Shown piece after piece: positions 51,670 through 59,349 of a DNA stretch of 64,000 nucleotides (positions are counted from its first letter, which is position 1; each line of letters opens with the position of its first letter). The notes under the pieces were generated by a model that saw only the letters and a program-made list of their open reading frames with translations, was not told the origin of the DNA and made no database searches. The stretch is from Cystobacter fuscus (GTDB taxonomy: Bacteria; Myxococcota; Myxococcia; Myxococcales; Myxococcaceae), in NCBI RefSeq assembly GCF_002305875.1, contig NZ_CP022098.1, forward strand, positions 8,928,001 to 8,992,000, given 5' to 3'. The translations under genes and the position numbers were made by a program.

Positions 51670-52269
51670 TCAGCCCGCGTCCGGAGTCCGCACACCGCCA
51701 TCGGTCTCCGCCATCCCGGTATCGGGAACGCCGCCGTCGAACCACGAAGCGGGCAGGCCAGACGCGGGCGCGGCCGGGGTGGAGCCCACCTGGGACGTCG
51801 GAACAGGGGCCCCCTCCGAGGAGGGCTCACCGGCCGTCCCGGAGTCCGCGGCGAGGGCCTCGGGCTCACCGTCGAACAGGCGGCGGAGGATACGGCCATC
51901 GACATGGATGGCGTACTTCACTCCCCCATCAAGCACCGAGTGCCCGCACGCGGCGGGGTCCAGGAAGATATACACGAAGACGATGTCGCCCTGGCGGAGG
52001 ACCCGGTAGCGGTGGGCCTCCTGTTTCTCCCAGCAGGGCCGCTCGCCCGCCTTCGAGGGAAGAAAGTCATTGGCCGCGACGGTGAGGGCCCGGAGCGTCA
52101 CGCCCTCCACGTCCAGGAGCTGTCCCGCGCCGCCGTCCCCGGCCAGGGGCTCGTGGAAGGAAGGGAAGCGGATGGAGGGATCTTCCTGGAGCGGAGGGGC
52201 CGCGCGCTGGAAGAACGCACAGCTCGAGAGCAGGACGGTGAGCGCGAGGAGCAGACGTCTGAGTCTCAT
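51670..52269 (-). CDS. Lipoprotein of unknown function
   Basis: 199 residues. A signal peptide with lipobox LSSCA ends at Cys 17. The mature part has no recognisable domain; it contains a central region with YRVLRQGDIVFVYIFLDP and a C-terminal Pro/Ser/Gly/Thr-rich tail of low complexity (about 140-199). Its ATG overlaps the stop of the JAMM-like lipoprotein gene by four bases, so the two lipoproteins are made together. I cannot assign a function. Confidence 0.75.
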   Translation of the reverse strand: MRLRRLLLALTVLLSSCAFFQRAAPPLQEDPSIRFPSFHEPLAGDGGAGQLLDVEGVTLRALTVAANDFLPSKAGERPCWEKQEAHRYRVLRQGDIVFVYIFLDPAACGHSVLDGGVKYAIHVDGRILRRLFDGEPEALAADSGTAGEPSSEGAPVPTSQVGSTPAAPASGLPASWFDGGVPDTGMAETDGGVRTPDAG

Positions 52270-53048
52270 GGCGTTCCCCCGGAGGCGAGCTGGCAGGGCG
52301 CCACGCGCTCCTCGATCCGGAAGTCCGTCTCATTGAGCCAGCGCAGGGTGCCCGTCTGCTGGCAGCGCCACTGCCCCTCGGCCTGGGTCCATTTCAGCAA
52401 CTGGCTCGTGAGGGGAATGTATTGAAAGAAGCCATCGCACGTCGGGTGCTCGGAATCACTCGAGGTGGAGAAGAAGGCGATGACGGCGAGCCGGACCTTG
52501 CCGTCCCGGGTCTCGGCCTCGAAGCCGTGAGTCCGTCCCTTGGCGACGATGGCGCGGATGTCCTCGTCGGAGAGTCTGGCCGCGTAGGGATGGTTGTGCA
52601 GCGCGAAGACATACTTGAGACTGCCTGGTGGATAGCGCTGATCATCCACGTGGGAAGGCAGGACACAGCTCTTCTTCCTGTCCAGACCGTCCAGGCGTGA
52701 CTGGTCCGTCAACATGCTCATCTCGTACTTGTGGTCCGGAGTGTAATAGAGCCAGGCGCAGTACTCGCGGGAGACGCGCCAGCGCAATTGAAAGTCCTGG
52801 GACTGCACCCGGCCCGCGGTCGCGTTCGGCTTGGACAGGATGTGCGGGCACGCGGCGAGCAGCGCATCCGAATAGGAGTCAAAGGGCCCAAAGCCCGGCA
52901 TCGGGCCCGGGAGACTGTCCAGGAAGGCCTCTCCGGGCTGGGGGCGCACCACCCCTTCAATGGATTGGGAGGCCGAACAGCCCACGAGCATCAGGCCCGA
53001 TATCAACAGCGTCCCTGGCAGCCCTCCGCGTGAACGCTCGTTTGCCAT
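52266..53048 (-). CDS. Lipoprotein with a JAMM/JAB-like metal motif
   Basis: 260 residues from ATG 53048. A signal peptide with lipobox LVGCS leads to a mature domain with FALHNHPYAARLSDEDI in the second half: H-x-H-P followed by S-x-x-D, the ligand pattern of JAMM/MPN metalloproteases and RadC-like proteins. The His-Ser spacing is one residue shorter than the consensus, so activity is uncertain. Several Cys may form disulfides (ACPH, EYCAW, KSCV, PTCDG). A good promoter lies 53 bases upstream. It is coupled to the second lipoprotein gene. Confidence 0.75.
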   Translation of the reverse strand: MANERSRGGLPGTLLISGLMLVGCSASQSIEGVVRPQPGEAFLDSLPGPMPGFGPFDSYSDALLAACPHILSKPNATAGRVQSQDFQLRWRVSREYCAWLYYTPDHKYEMSMLTDQSRLDGLDRKKSCVLPSHVDDQRYPPGSLKYVFALHNHPYAARLSDEDIRAIVAKGRTHGFEAETRDGKVRLAVIAFFSTSSDSEHPTCDGFFQYIPLTSQLLKWTQAEGQWRCQQTGTLRWLNETDFRIEERVAPCQLASGGTP

Positions 53049-53100
53049 GGGCCGACTCTTCGGACCTCGTCCCTTCACTGAAAGCTCCTATTAACCCGAG

Positions 53101-53130
53101 AGACTAGCACTCCCCGTGAGACAGCGTCAA
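53101..53130 (-). promoter_or_regulatory. Promoter of the lipoprotein pair
   Basis: On the minus strand, TTGACG, an 18-base spacer, and TAGTCT. It would start transcription near 53094, about 45 bases before the JAMM-like gene. Confidence 0.55.
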
Positions 53131-53153
53131 GCCGCGTCATCAAGCTAGCGGAG

Positions 53154-53170
53154 GTGACTTCAAAAGTCAC
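53154..53170. promoter_or_regulatory. Palindrome in the 322-base intergenic region
   Basis: GTGACTT-CAA-AAGTCAC, 7-bp perfect arms, between the divergent lipoprotein genes and about 25 bases upstream of the minus-strand -35 element. It could bind a dimeric regulator. The rest of the region 53049-53370 shows no gene. Confidence 0.5.
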
Positions 53171-53370
53171 GCCGGGGGCGGAGCATTCGCCGCACTGCGC
53201 GCCCTCGGTTGTTGACAGGGTCCGGCTGGGACACGGGTTTCCGAGAGGCACCTCGGTTTTCCGTGGGGACTCGGGCTTCATGCCAGGGCCTCTTCCAGGG
53301 CGTGGCCACCGGCAGGTGACTGGCGCTGAACTTGCTGCGACCTTCCCCAGACTGTTCTTCAGGAGGACAC

Positions 53371-53802
53371 ATGCGACGTCTGCTGTTCATCGCCGGAGTG
53401 TGGGCGGGCCTGGGCCTGCTCGGATGCGGGCCCATCATCATCGACGACGCGGCGGGGGACGGAAAGCCGCTGCTCTCCAGCGGAGGGGCTCCCGTCGAGA
53501 TCACGGGCGTCTCGGTCGAGGGCGACTTCCTCGAACTGGAGTTGTCCTATGAGGGCGGCTGCGAGGAGCACTCGTTCTGGCTCGAATGGGATCGCCTCTT
53601 TCTCGAGAGCGCCCCCGTACAGACGAGGGTCGTCCTCGGCCATGAGGGCCGGAATGACGGCTGCAAGACCCCTGTCTCCGACAAACGGCGGTTCGATTTG
53701 ACGCCGCTCAAGGAGGAGTGGCGCCGGGGCTACCGGCAGACGGAGGGCTCCATGTCCATCCTCGTCGAGGGCGCCCCCCGCTCCCTGCTCTACACGTTCT
53801 GA
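53371..53802 (+). CDS. Small lipoprotein of unknown function
   Basis: 143 residues from ATG 53371, with a strong AGGAGGA element. A short signal peptide ends in lipobox LLGCG. The mature part (about 20-143) is beta-rich with two Cys (GGCEEH, NDGCKT) and no known domain; the segment GVSVEGDFLELELSYEGGCEEHSFWLEW looks like a small all-beta domain. It is probably exported to the outer membrane or surface. No neighbour gives its function. Confidence 0.7.
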   Translation: MRRLLFIAGVWAGLGLLGCGPIIIDDAAGDGKPLLSSGGAPVEITGVSVEGDFLELELSYEGGCEEHSFWLEWDRLFLESAPVQTRVVLGHEGRNDGCKTPVSDKRRFDLTPLKEEWRRGYRQTEGSMSILVEGAPRSLLYTF

Positions 53803-53877
53803 GCGCACGAAGTCGTCCATGAGACGGGCCACGCGCTCGCGGCCCACGCGCCGGCCCTGGCGCGTCAAGGCGATCCT
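53803..53877 (-). mobile_element. IS3-type transposase fragment
   Basis: On the minus strand, 25 open codons after a TAG encode QGRRVGRERVARLM and nearby residues, matching the helix-turn-helix end of the IS3-family OrfB N-terminus (RRxGxRVxRxRVxRLM). Only this short piece remains, between the small lipoprotein gene and the helicase gene, marking an old insertion. Confidence 0.5.
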
Positions 53878-53950
53878 CTACCTCCAAAGAGGCATGGAAA
53901 CATCAGCGGGCTCCATCCAGATTCATCCTCTCACGAACGAAGAGGAATGA

Positions 53951-55495
53951 ATGAAGTACATTCTCCCAGCCAACCATGGTCTGCCCGACAGCATCCTCGG
54001 CGACCCCGATCTCCTCCCGAAGACCTCCGAGGGAACACCGTCGCTGACAGATGTTCAGTACGAGGCCCTCAGCCAGGGCGTCGCCCGTGGCACATCGATG
54101 TTGGTGGTCGCTCCCACCTCCACGGGGAAGACGCACATTGGAATCTGGGCCTTGAGCAGCTGGCTCTTCGCTCGTCCAGGCCGACATGCCGTGTACCTGG
54201 TCACGCATCGCGCCCTGGCCCGGCAGAAGTTCGAAGAATTCGTGGCGCTTCTGAGCGACCGGTATCTGGGTGGAGACAAGAGCAGCATCGTGCTCGCCAA
54301 TGGAGACGCCGTCGAGGATGGAGCGGGCGGCGTTCCAACGGACCCCCTCGACGCCCTCATCCTGGTGGCGACGTACGAGAAGTATCTCGCGATGGTCTCT
54401 GGAAGCGGCATCCGCTCCGACATGAGCCATTGCGTCATCGTCTGCGATGAAATCCAGATTCTGGGTGATCAGCATCGGGGCCGGAACGTCGAGGTTCTCT
54501 TGACGCTGCTGCGCAAGACGCGATGGGGGCAGCTCATCGGGCTGTCCGCGGTGATCGACGCGCGCGACGCCAGGGACCTGAGGGAGTGGTTCAACGCCAC
54601 CCTGATTCGTCTCGATGGCCGGGAGAAGCACCTCCACTACGAATGCCGGACCCCCAGCCGGGTCCTCACCTTCCGAACAGACAAGGCAGAAGCGGGCATC
54701 CAGAGCGCGGCGCCCACTCCTCAAGCGCCGAACGATACGGCCTTGATCCTCGAGCAGTTGCTCAAGAACAAGGACGCGCTCCCCGTGGTCGTCTTCTGTA
54801 TGACCCGTCGGAAGGTGGAACAACTGTCTCAGGAGCACGCTCGGAAGCTGGGCCTGGGCGCTTCGCCAACACAACCCCTGCTGCCCGAACTGAGGGAGTC
54901 AACCACCGCGGCGCGGGAACTCTCCCGCTTCATCCCCAAGCGGTTCGCCTTCCACTCGGCGGAACTGATCGAGGAGGAGCGGGCACTCGTCGAAGGAAAA
55001 CTGGAATCGGGACACCTGGATCTGGTCTTCGCCACGAGCACGTTGGCCGCTGGCGTCAACTTCCCGTTCAAGACAGCGGTCTTCGACGACTGGAAGCGCT
55101 GGAACGATCGAAACAAGAATCATGAGCCCATGCCCGCGAGCGAGTTCCACAACATGGCCGGACGGGTTGGCCGCATGGGCTCGAAACACTCGCACGGCAG
55201 CGTCATCTTCACGGCCAAGGACAACTACCAGGAGAGACAGTCCGTCAACTCCTATCTGAATCCCGACCAATCCACGCCGCTCACTCCGCGCGTGACGCCC
55301 GATGACTTCAACCAACTCGCGCTCCAGCTCGTCTCGTCGGGGGTATGCCAGACGCAAGAAGAGGTTTCCGACTTCCTGTCGAGCACCTTCAGCGCCATGC
55401 GCGAACTCGAATCGAACAAGATGGGACTGTCACATTGGACAAGCGCCATGAGTCAATCCATCCAGGCGCTCAGGACATGGGGGTTCATGCTGTGA
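53951..55495 (+). CDS. Ski2/Hel308-like superfamily 2 helicase core (first part of a helicase-nuclease pair)
   Basis: 514 residues from ATG 53951, preceded by AGAGGAA. Helicase motifs in order: VVAPTSTGKTHIG (I), VIVCDEIQILGD (II, DEIQ), GLSAVID (III), FATSTLAAGVNFPF (V, typical of Ski2) and HNMAGRVGRMG (VI). After the two RecA domains it enters the winged-helix domain (MSQSIQALRTWG) and stops there. The next gene continues that domain, so the two together form one Hel308-like enzyme. GC content and codon use are lower than in neighbouring core genes, a sign of transfer. Helicase-nuclease pairs often serve antiviral defence, but this is inference. Confidence 0.85.
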   Translation: MKYILPANHGLPDSILGDPDLLPKTSEGTPSLTDVQYEALSQGVARGTSMLVVAPTSTGKTHIGIWALSSWLFARPGRHAVYLVTHRALARQKFEEFVALLSDRYLGGDKSSIVLANGDAVEDGAGGVPTDPLDALILVATYEKYLAMVSGSGIRSDMSHCVIVCDEIQILGDQHRGRNVEVLLTLLRKTRWGQLIGLSAVIDARDARDLREWFNATLIRLDGREKHLHYECRTPSRVLTFRTDKAEAGIQSAAPTPQAPNDTALILEQLLKNKDALPVVVFCMTRRKVEQLSQEHARKLGLGASPTQPLLPELRESTTAARELSRFIPKRFAFHSAELIEEERALVEGKLESGHLDLVFATSTLAAGVNFPFKTAVFDDWKRWNDRNKNHEPMPASEFHNMAGRVGRMGSKHSHGSVIFTAKDNYQERQSVNSYLNPDQSTPLTPRVTPDDFNQLALQLVSSGVCQTQEEVSDFLSSTFSAMRELESNKMGLSHWTSAMSQSIQALRTWGFML

Positions 55496-57078
55496 AGAAA
55501 ATACATGTCACGGAGGTAGGTCGCCAGGTGGCGTTCAGCGGATTGCGGCCCGACACCGCCCACTACCTGTTGGACTATCTGGGAAGCCGGCACGCCGAGC
55601 TCTGCTCCTTCGTCCCGGATGGAGAGCAGCGGCCGGGCTCCCCCCAACGCCTCAACTATTGCCTGATCAACGCCTGCCTGACCTCGCCCGAGTTCTGGGG
55701 AATCCACAAGGCAAGGTCCATTCCCTATGGTTTCGATCTCCTCGTCCAGAATGACCCCGTCGTGGCCTATGCCTCAAGCCTCGCCGAGACGCAGTGGCAG
55801 GCCTACCGCGAAGCCGCGAACGCCACGATGCTTCTCATGGATTGGCTCGAGGGCGATCCCCTCAATCAGCTGGAGGGCCAATTCCCCAATGTCCGGGCTG
55901 GCAACATCCGAGGCCTTTGCAGGGATCTGGCCTGGGCCCTCTCCGGACTCTCCAACATCCTGGCGGCCGCCACCCAGCCCAATCTATCGACCGAGGAGCG
56001 GCCCAGTTGTCTTCGCGCGCTGTCACCCGACGCGGTGAAGAGCCTTCGCCGTCTCCTTCAACCGCTCCGGATCCTCGTCTGGCGGCTCAATGTCGGTCTT
56101 CCACCGACGGTTCTTTGGATGACCGAGTTGAAAACCGCCACCGGAGAACGTGCCGTCTCCAGAGCCGAAGCCCTGTCCTTGCATCAAATCGGCCTCGGAT
56201 CCTTCGAGAGCCTCCGCCGCCGGAGCAACTGGGAGCACCTCGTCGAGATACTGGGCGCCAATGGAGCGACCGACCCACACGCTCGTGCGCGCGAGTTGCA
56301 ACAGCTCGCCAACGGATGGCATGGCACCACCAGAGATCGCGCGAAAGCCCAGCAACTGCGCCGTCTGGACACCGCCGACAAACTCCTTCTCGAGAACTTC
56401 TACAGCAGCAGGGACAAGCACTTCGAGACCGCGTTCCAGGCCCTGCTGGCGCGCGTTGGAATCCGCTATACCCTGTTCGACACGGGCCAGAAGCCAGGGG
56501 CCTTCGATTACCTGTTGCATGTCGAGGGACGCCCCGACATCGCCGTCGAGTGCAAGACGAAGCAGGGAGACGGTCTGGTCGATCTCACCGCCGCGCGAGT
56601 CGTCCTGAGCAGCTCGGAGCAGTATGGGCATCGGGAAACGTTCTGCGTGACACTATGCCAGCCCGGAGTGGATCCCAACGTCCCGGAGAATCTGCAATCC
56701 TGCACCCGACTGAGCATCGTGGAGACGCATGATCTGGCCGAGGCGTTTACCCGCCTCATCCGGCAATCGCTCAGCCCGCAGGCCTTTCATGACTGGCTGG
56801 CCCAACCTGGACAGGCCAGGGCGGAGACGCTTCTCGTTCACACCCGCGCTGTCACCGAGCCCGAGGTGATCGCGCCGCAGCCCAACCTGAAGAGTGTCAC
56901 GGGTCCGGCTCATCAGCGTCCAGGGCCACCGCCACGGCCCCTGGAATCGTCTCCCGCATCAATTCCACGAACGTGCGCAGCCTCGCTGGATGGAACCGCG
57001 CGGACGGGTAGATCAGATACATCGGCAAGGACGCGGCCCGCCAGCGCGGCACCAGGTGCACGAGTCGACCCCGCGTGA
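55492..57078 (+). CDS. Hel308-like C-terminal part fused to a PD-(D/E)XK nuclease
   Basis: From GTG 55492, which overlaps the helicase stop (GTGA); an ATG at 55477 in the same frame is the alternative. It begins with HVTEVGRQVAFSGL, the rest of the winged helix, then the ratchet-type domain (MLLMDWLEGDPLNQLEGQF ... GNIRGLCRDLAWALSGL) and a HhH-like ALSLHQIGLGSFESLRR. The last third is a restriction-type nuclease domain: AFDYLLHVEGRPDIAVECKTK gives D...E-x-K. The nuclease domain seems to end near residue 450; the final 60 residues are coded antisense to lysR (56897-57078), so the natural stop was probably lost at a recombination junction. Confidence 0.75.
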   Translation: MKKIHVTEVGRQVAFSGLRPDTAHYLLDYLGSRHAELCSFVPDGEQRPGSPQRLNYCLINACLTSPEFWGIHKARSIPYGFDLLVQNDPVVAYASSLAETQWQAYREAANATMLLMDWLEGDPLNQLEGQFPNVRAGNIRGLCRDLAWALSGLSNILAAATQPNLSTEERPSCLRALSPDAVKSLRRLLQPLRILVWRLNVGLPPTVLWMTELKTATGERAVSRAEALSLHQIGLGSFESLRRRSNWEHLVEILGANGATDPHARARELQQLANGWHGTTRDRAKAQQLRRLDTADKLLLENFYSSRDKHFETAFQALLARVGIRYTLFDTGQKPGAFDYLLHVEGRPDIAVECKTKQGDGLVDLTAARVVLSSSEQYGHRETFCVTLCQPGVDPNVPENLQSCTRLSIVETHDLAEAFTRLIRQSLSPQAFHDWLAQPGQARAETLLVHTRAVTEPEVIAPQPNLKSVTGPAHQRPGPPPRPLESSPASIPRTCAASLDGTARTGRSDTSARTRPASAAPGARVDPA

Positions 57079-57898
57079 TGTCTTCATGGAGCGCCCAGGC
57101 CGAGGCCACGCAGACGCCGAGGCCATTCACCGCGGCGCTGCGAATGGCATAGAGGCTGTCCGTGCTCAGGCGCGGGTGGAAGACGATGGGCCGGACCTCA
57201 CCGGTGGCCACGTGGGTCAGCGAGACCTCGTTGCGATAGAACGTGCGCAGCGACAGCCAGGGCAGCCGCGCGAGCTCGTCGGGATGGGTCGGCACGGGCA
57301 CGCCCGACAACACGGACGGCGCGGCCACGACGATGCGCGGCACCTCGGCCACGCGGATCGCCACCACGCTGGGGTCATGCACCTCGCCAACGTGGATGGC
57401 GCAGTCGATGCCGTCCGCGATGAAATCCACCGCCCGGTCGTGCAGCAGCCATTCGACCGAGACCCGCGTGTGACGATTCAGGTACTCCGTCAGCGGCCCC
57501 ACCAGCAACTGCTGTCCGAACGCATGGGGCACCACGACGCGCAGCGTGCCCTCCGGTTCGTCGCTGGCGCCGCGAAGGTCGGCCTCGAGCATTTCCCAGC
57601 TCGCCAGCAACTCCTTCGCGCGCTCGTAGCAGCGCACCCCGTCCTCGGTGAGCTTCATCGCGTGGGTGGAGCGCTGGAGCAGCCGCAGCCCGAGCGAGCG
57701 CTCCAGCGCTTGCAACCGGCGGCTCACCGTCGGCTGCGTGGTGCCCAGTTGCGCGGCGGCGGAGGACAGGCTGCCGGCGTCGACGATGCGCAGGAAGGTC
57801 TGCATCAGCTCGAGCCGGTCGGCGGTGGCCGATGCCGCGGGTGGGGGACTCCGCATCCGGGAAACACGTGGCCGAGGCGGCTTCGAAGGGTTGGGCAT
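56897..57898 (-). CDS. LysR-family transcriptional regulator
   Basis: 333 residues from ATG 57898 (an upstream TTG at 57913 and an ATG at 57856 are alternatives). The N-terminal HTH reads LELMQTFLRIVDAGSLSSAAAQLGTTQPTVSRRLQALE, the usual LysR DNA-binding domain, followed by the ligand-binding domain (GTLRVVVPHAFGQQLLVGPL). It is divergent from an MFS transporter gene, with a LysR-type box between them, and probably controls that transporter. Its 3' end overlaps the antisense tail of the nuclease gene. Confidence 0.92.
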   Translation of the reverse strand: MPNPSKPPRPRVSRMRSPPPAASATADRLELMQTFLRIVDAGSLSSAAAQLGTTQPTVSRRLQALERSLGLRLLQRSTHAMKLTEDGVRCYERAKELLASWEMLEADLRGASDEPEGTLRVVVPHAFGQQLLVGPLTEYLNRHTRVSVEWLLHDRAVDFIADGIDCAIHVGEVHDPSVVAIRVAEVPRIVVAAPSVLSGVPVPTHPDELARLPWLSLRTFYRNEVSLTHVATGEVRPIVFHPRLSTDSLYAIRSAAVNGLGVCVASAWALHEDITRGRLVHLVPRWRAASLPMYLIYPSARFHPARLRTFVELMRETIPGAVAVALDADEPDP

Positions 57899-57920
57899 GA
57901 TGGCGCGGTTCAAGCTGCTT

Positions 57921-57937
57921 TATACGTGGAGCGTATA
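57921..57937. promoter_or_regulatory. LysR-type box between lysR and the MFS gene
   Basis: TATACG-TGGAG-CGTATA contains ATAC-N7-GTAT, the T-N11-A form expected for LysR regulators. It lies 23 bases before the lysR ATG and about 85 before the MFS ATG. Confidence 0.65.
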
Positions 57938-58020
57938 TCCGCTGTGCGAAGCACGCTACTACCGATGCCCACCTCTCTGGCCCACAGTTGCCTCGACTCG
58001 CAGCACACGGGGTGAGCATC

Positions 58021-59349
58021 ATGTCCTTCATTCGTACCGTACATAGTACCGCCGGAAACGGAACCATGGCCGCGGCGGCCTCCGCCGCCACGAGGGCCGA
58101 GCCGTCGCGGTCCGAGACCACCCGACACGGAGTCAGCGGGTTGTCGGGCGGCCTGCGCCTGCTGCTGTCCGCGGGCGCCGGGCTGTCGGTGGCATCGCTC
58201 TACTACAGCCAGCCGATGCTGGGGGTGATGGGGGCCAACATCGGTGCCTCGGACACCGCGGTGGGCCTCGTGCCCACGCTCACCCAACTGGGCTACGCGC
58301 TGGGCATCCTGCTGCTGGCGCCCCTCGGCGACCGCTTCGACCGGCGCAACATCATCCTCATCAAGGCCGCCGTCCTGAGCGTGGCGCTGCTGCTGGGCGG
58401 CCTCGCCTCCGGCATTGGCCTGCTGCTGGCGGTGAGCCTCGCCATCGGCCTGACGGCGACCCTGGCGCAGGACATCGTGCCAGCCGCCGCGACCCTCGCG
58501 CCCGAGAAGGAGCGAGGCAAGGTGGTCGGTACGGTGATGACGGGCCTGCTGCTCGGCATCCTCCTGTCTCGCGTCATCAGCGGCGTGGTCGCCGAGCACT
58601 TCGGCTGGCGCGCCATGTACATGATCGCCGCCGCCAGCGTGGCGTTGATCGGCCTGGTGGCCTGGCGCGGCCTGCCCCGCTTCCGTCCGACCAGCACGCT
58701 CACGTACGGTGCCCTGCTCGGCTCGCTCGCTGGCCTGTGGCGCGAGCATGGCGCCCTGCGCCGGGCCGCCATGGCCCAGAGTCTGCTCTCGGTGGGCTTC
58801 AGTGCCTTCTGGTCGACCCTCGCCGTGATGCTGCATGGCGCACCGTTTCATCTGGGCAGCGCGGCCGCTGGTGCCTTCGGCCTGGCTGGCGCGGCCGGGG
58901 CCCTGGGCGCGCCGGTGGCGGGCCGCATGGCGGATCGCTTCGGCCCCGAAGTGGTCACGCGCCTGGGCGCCGGACTGACCGCCCTCTCGTTCGCCACGAT
59001 GTTCGCCTCGCCGTGGCTCGAGCCGAACACCCGGCTGTGGCTGCTCGCCGCCAGCGCGATCGGCTTCGACCTCGGCGTCCAGATCACGCTCGTGGCGCAT
59101 CAGACGATCGTCTTTGGCATCGATCCCTCCGCGCGCAGCCGGATCAACGCCTTGCTGATCTTCGGCATGTTCATCGGCATGTCCATCGGCGCGGCGAGCG
59201 GCAGCTTCGCGCTGGCCCGGTGGGGATGGGTGGCGGTGACGCTGCTGGCGACCACCTCGGCGCTGGCGGCCTTGCTGGTCCGCCTGTGGCCGGGGCTCAG
59301 GGCCTCAGCGCCCTCCAGCCGCCGAGCGGACGGAACGTACGAGTCGTGA
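58021..59349 (+). CDS. MFS transporter
   Basis: 442 residues from ATG 58021, with twelve predicted membrane segments starting about residue 45. The inter-segment loop LLAPLGDRFDRRNIILIKA holds the MFS signature (G-D-R-x-D-R-R), repeated in weaker form as GRMADRFGPEVV after segment six. The sequence is like the sugar/drug efflux group (similar to YbjJ-type or arabinose efflux permeases). Regulated probably by the divergent LysR protein. Its 3' end overlaps the convergent cytochrome gene by 53 bases. Confidence 0.9.
   Translation: MSFIRTVHSTAGNGTMAAAASAATRAEPSRSETTRHGVSGLSGGLRLLLSAGAGLSVASLYYSQPMLGVMGANIGASDTAVGLVPTLTQLGYALGILLLAPLGDRFDRRNIILIKAAVLSVALLLGGLASGIGLLLAVSLAIGLTATLAQDIVPAAATLAPEKERGKVVGTVMTGLLLGILLSRVISGVVAEHFGWRAMYMIAAASVALIGLVAWRGLPRFRPTSTLTYGALLGSLAGLWREHGALRRAAMAQSLLSVGFSAFWSTLAVMLHGAPFHLGSAAAGAFGLAGAAGALGAPVAGRMADRFGPEVVTRLGAGLTALSFATMFASPWLEPNTRLWLLAASAIGFDLGVQITLVAHQTIVFGIDPSARSRINALLIFGMFIGMSIGAASGSFALARWGWVAVTLLATTSALAALLVRLWPGLRASAPSSRRADGTYES

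Noticed and set aside
53101-53370. Extra gene in the gap between the divergent lipoproteins
   Set aside because: Short frames there lack a ribosome binding site and start codon with coding-like composition; the region is explained by promoters and a palindrome.
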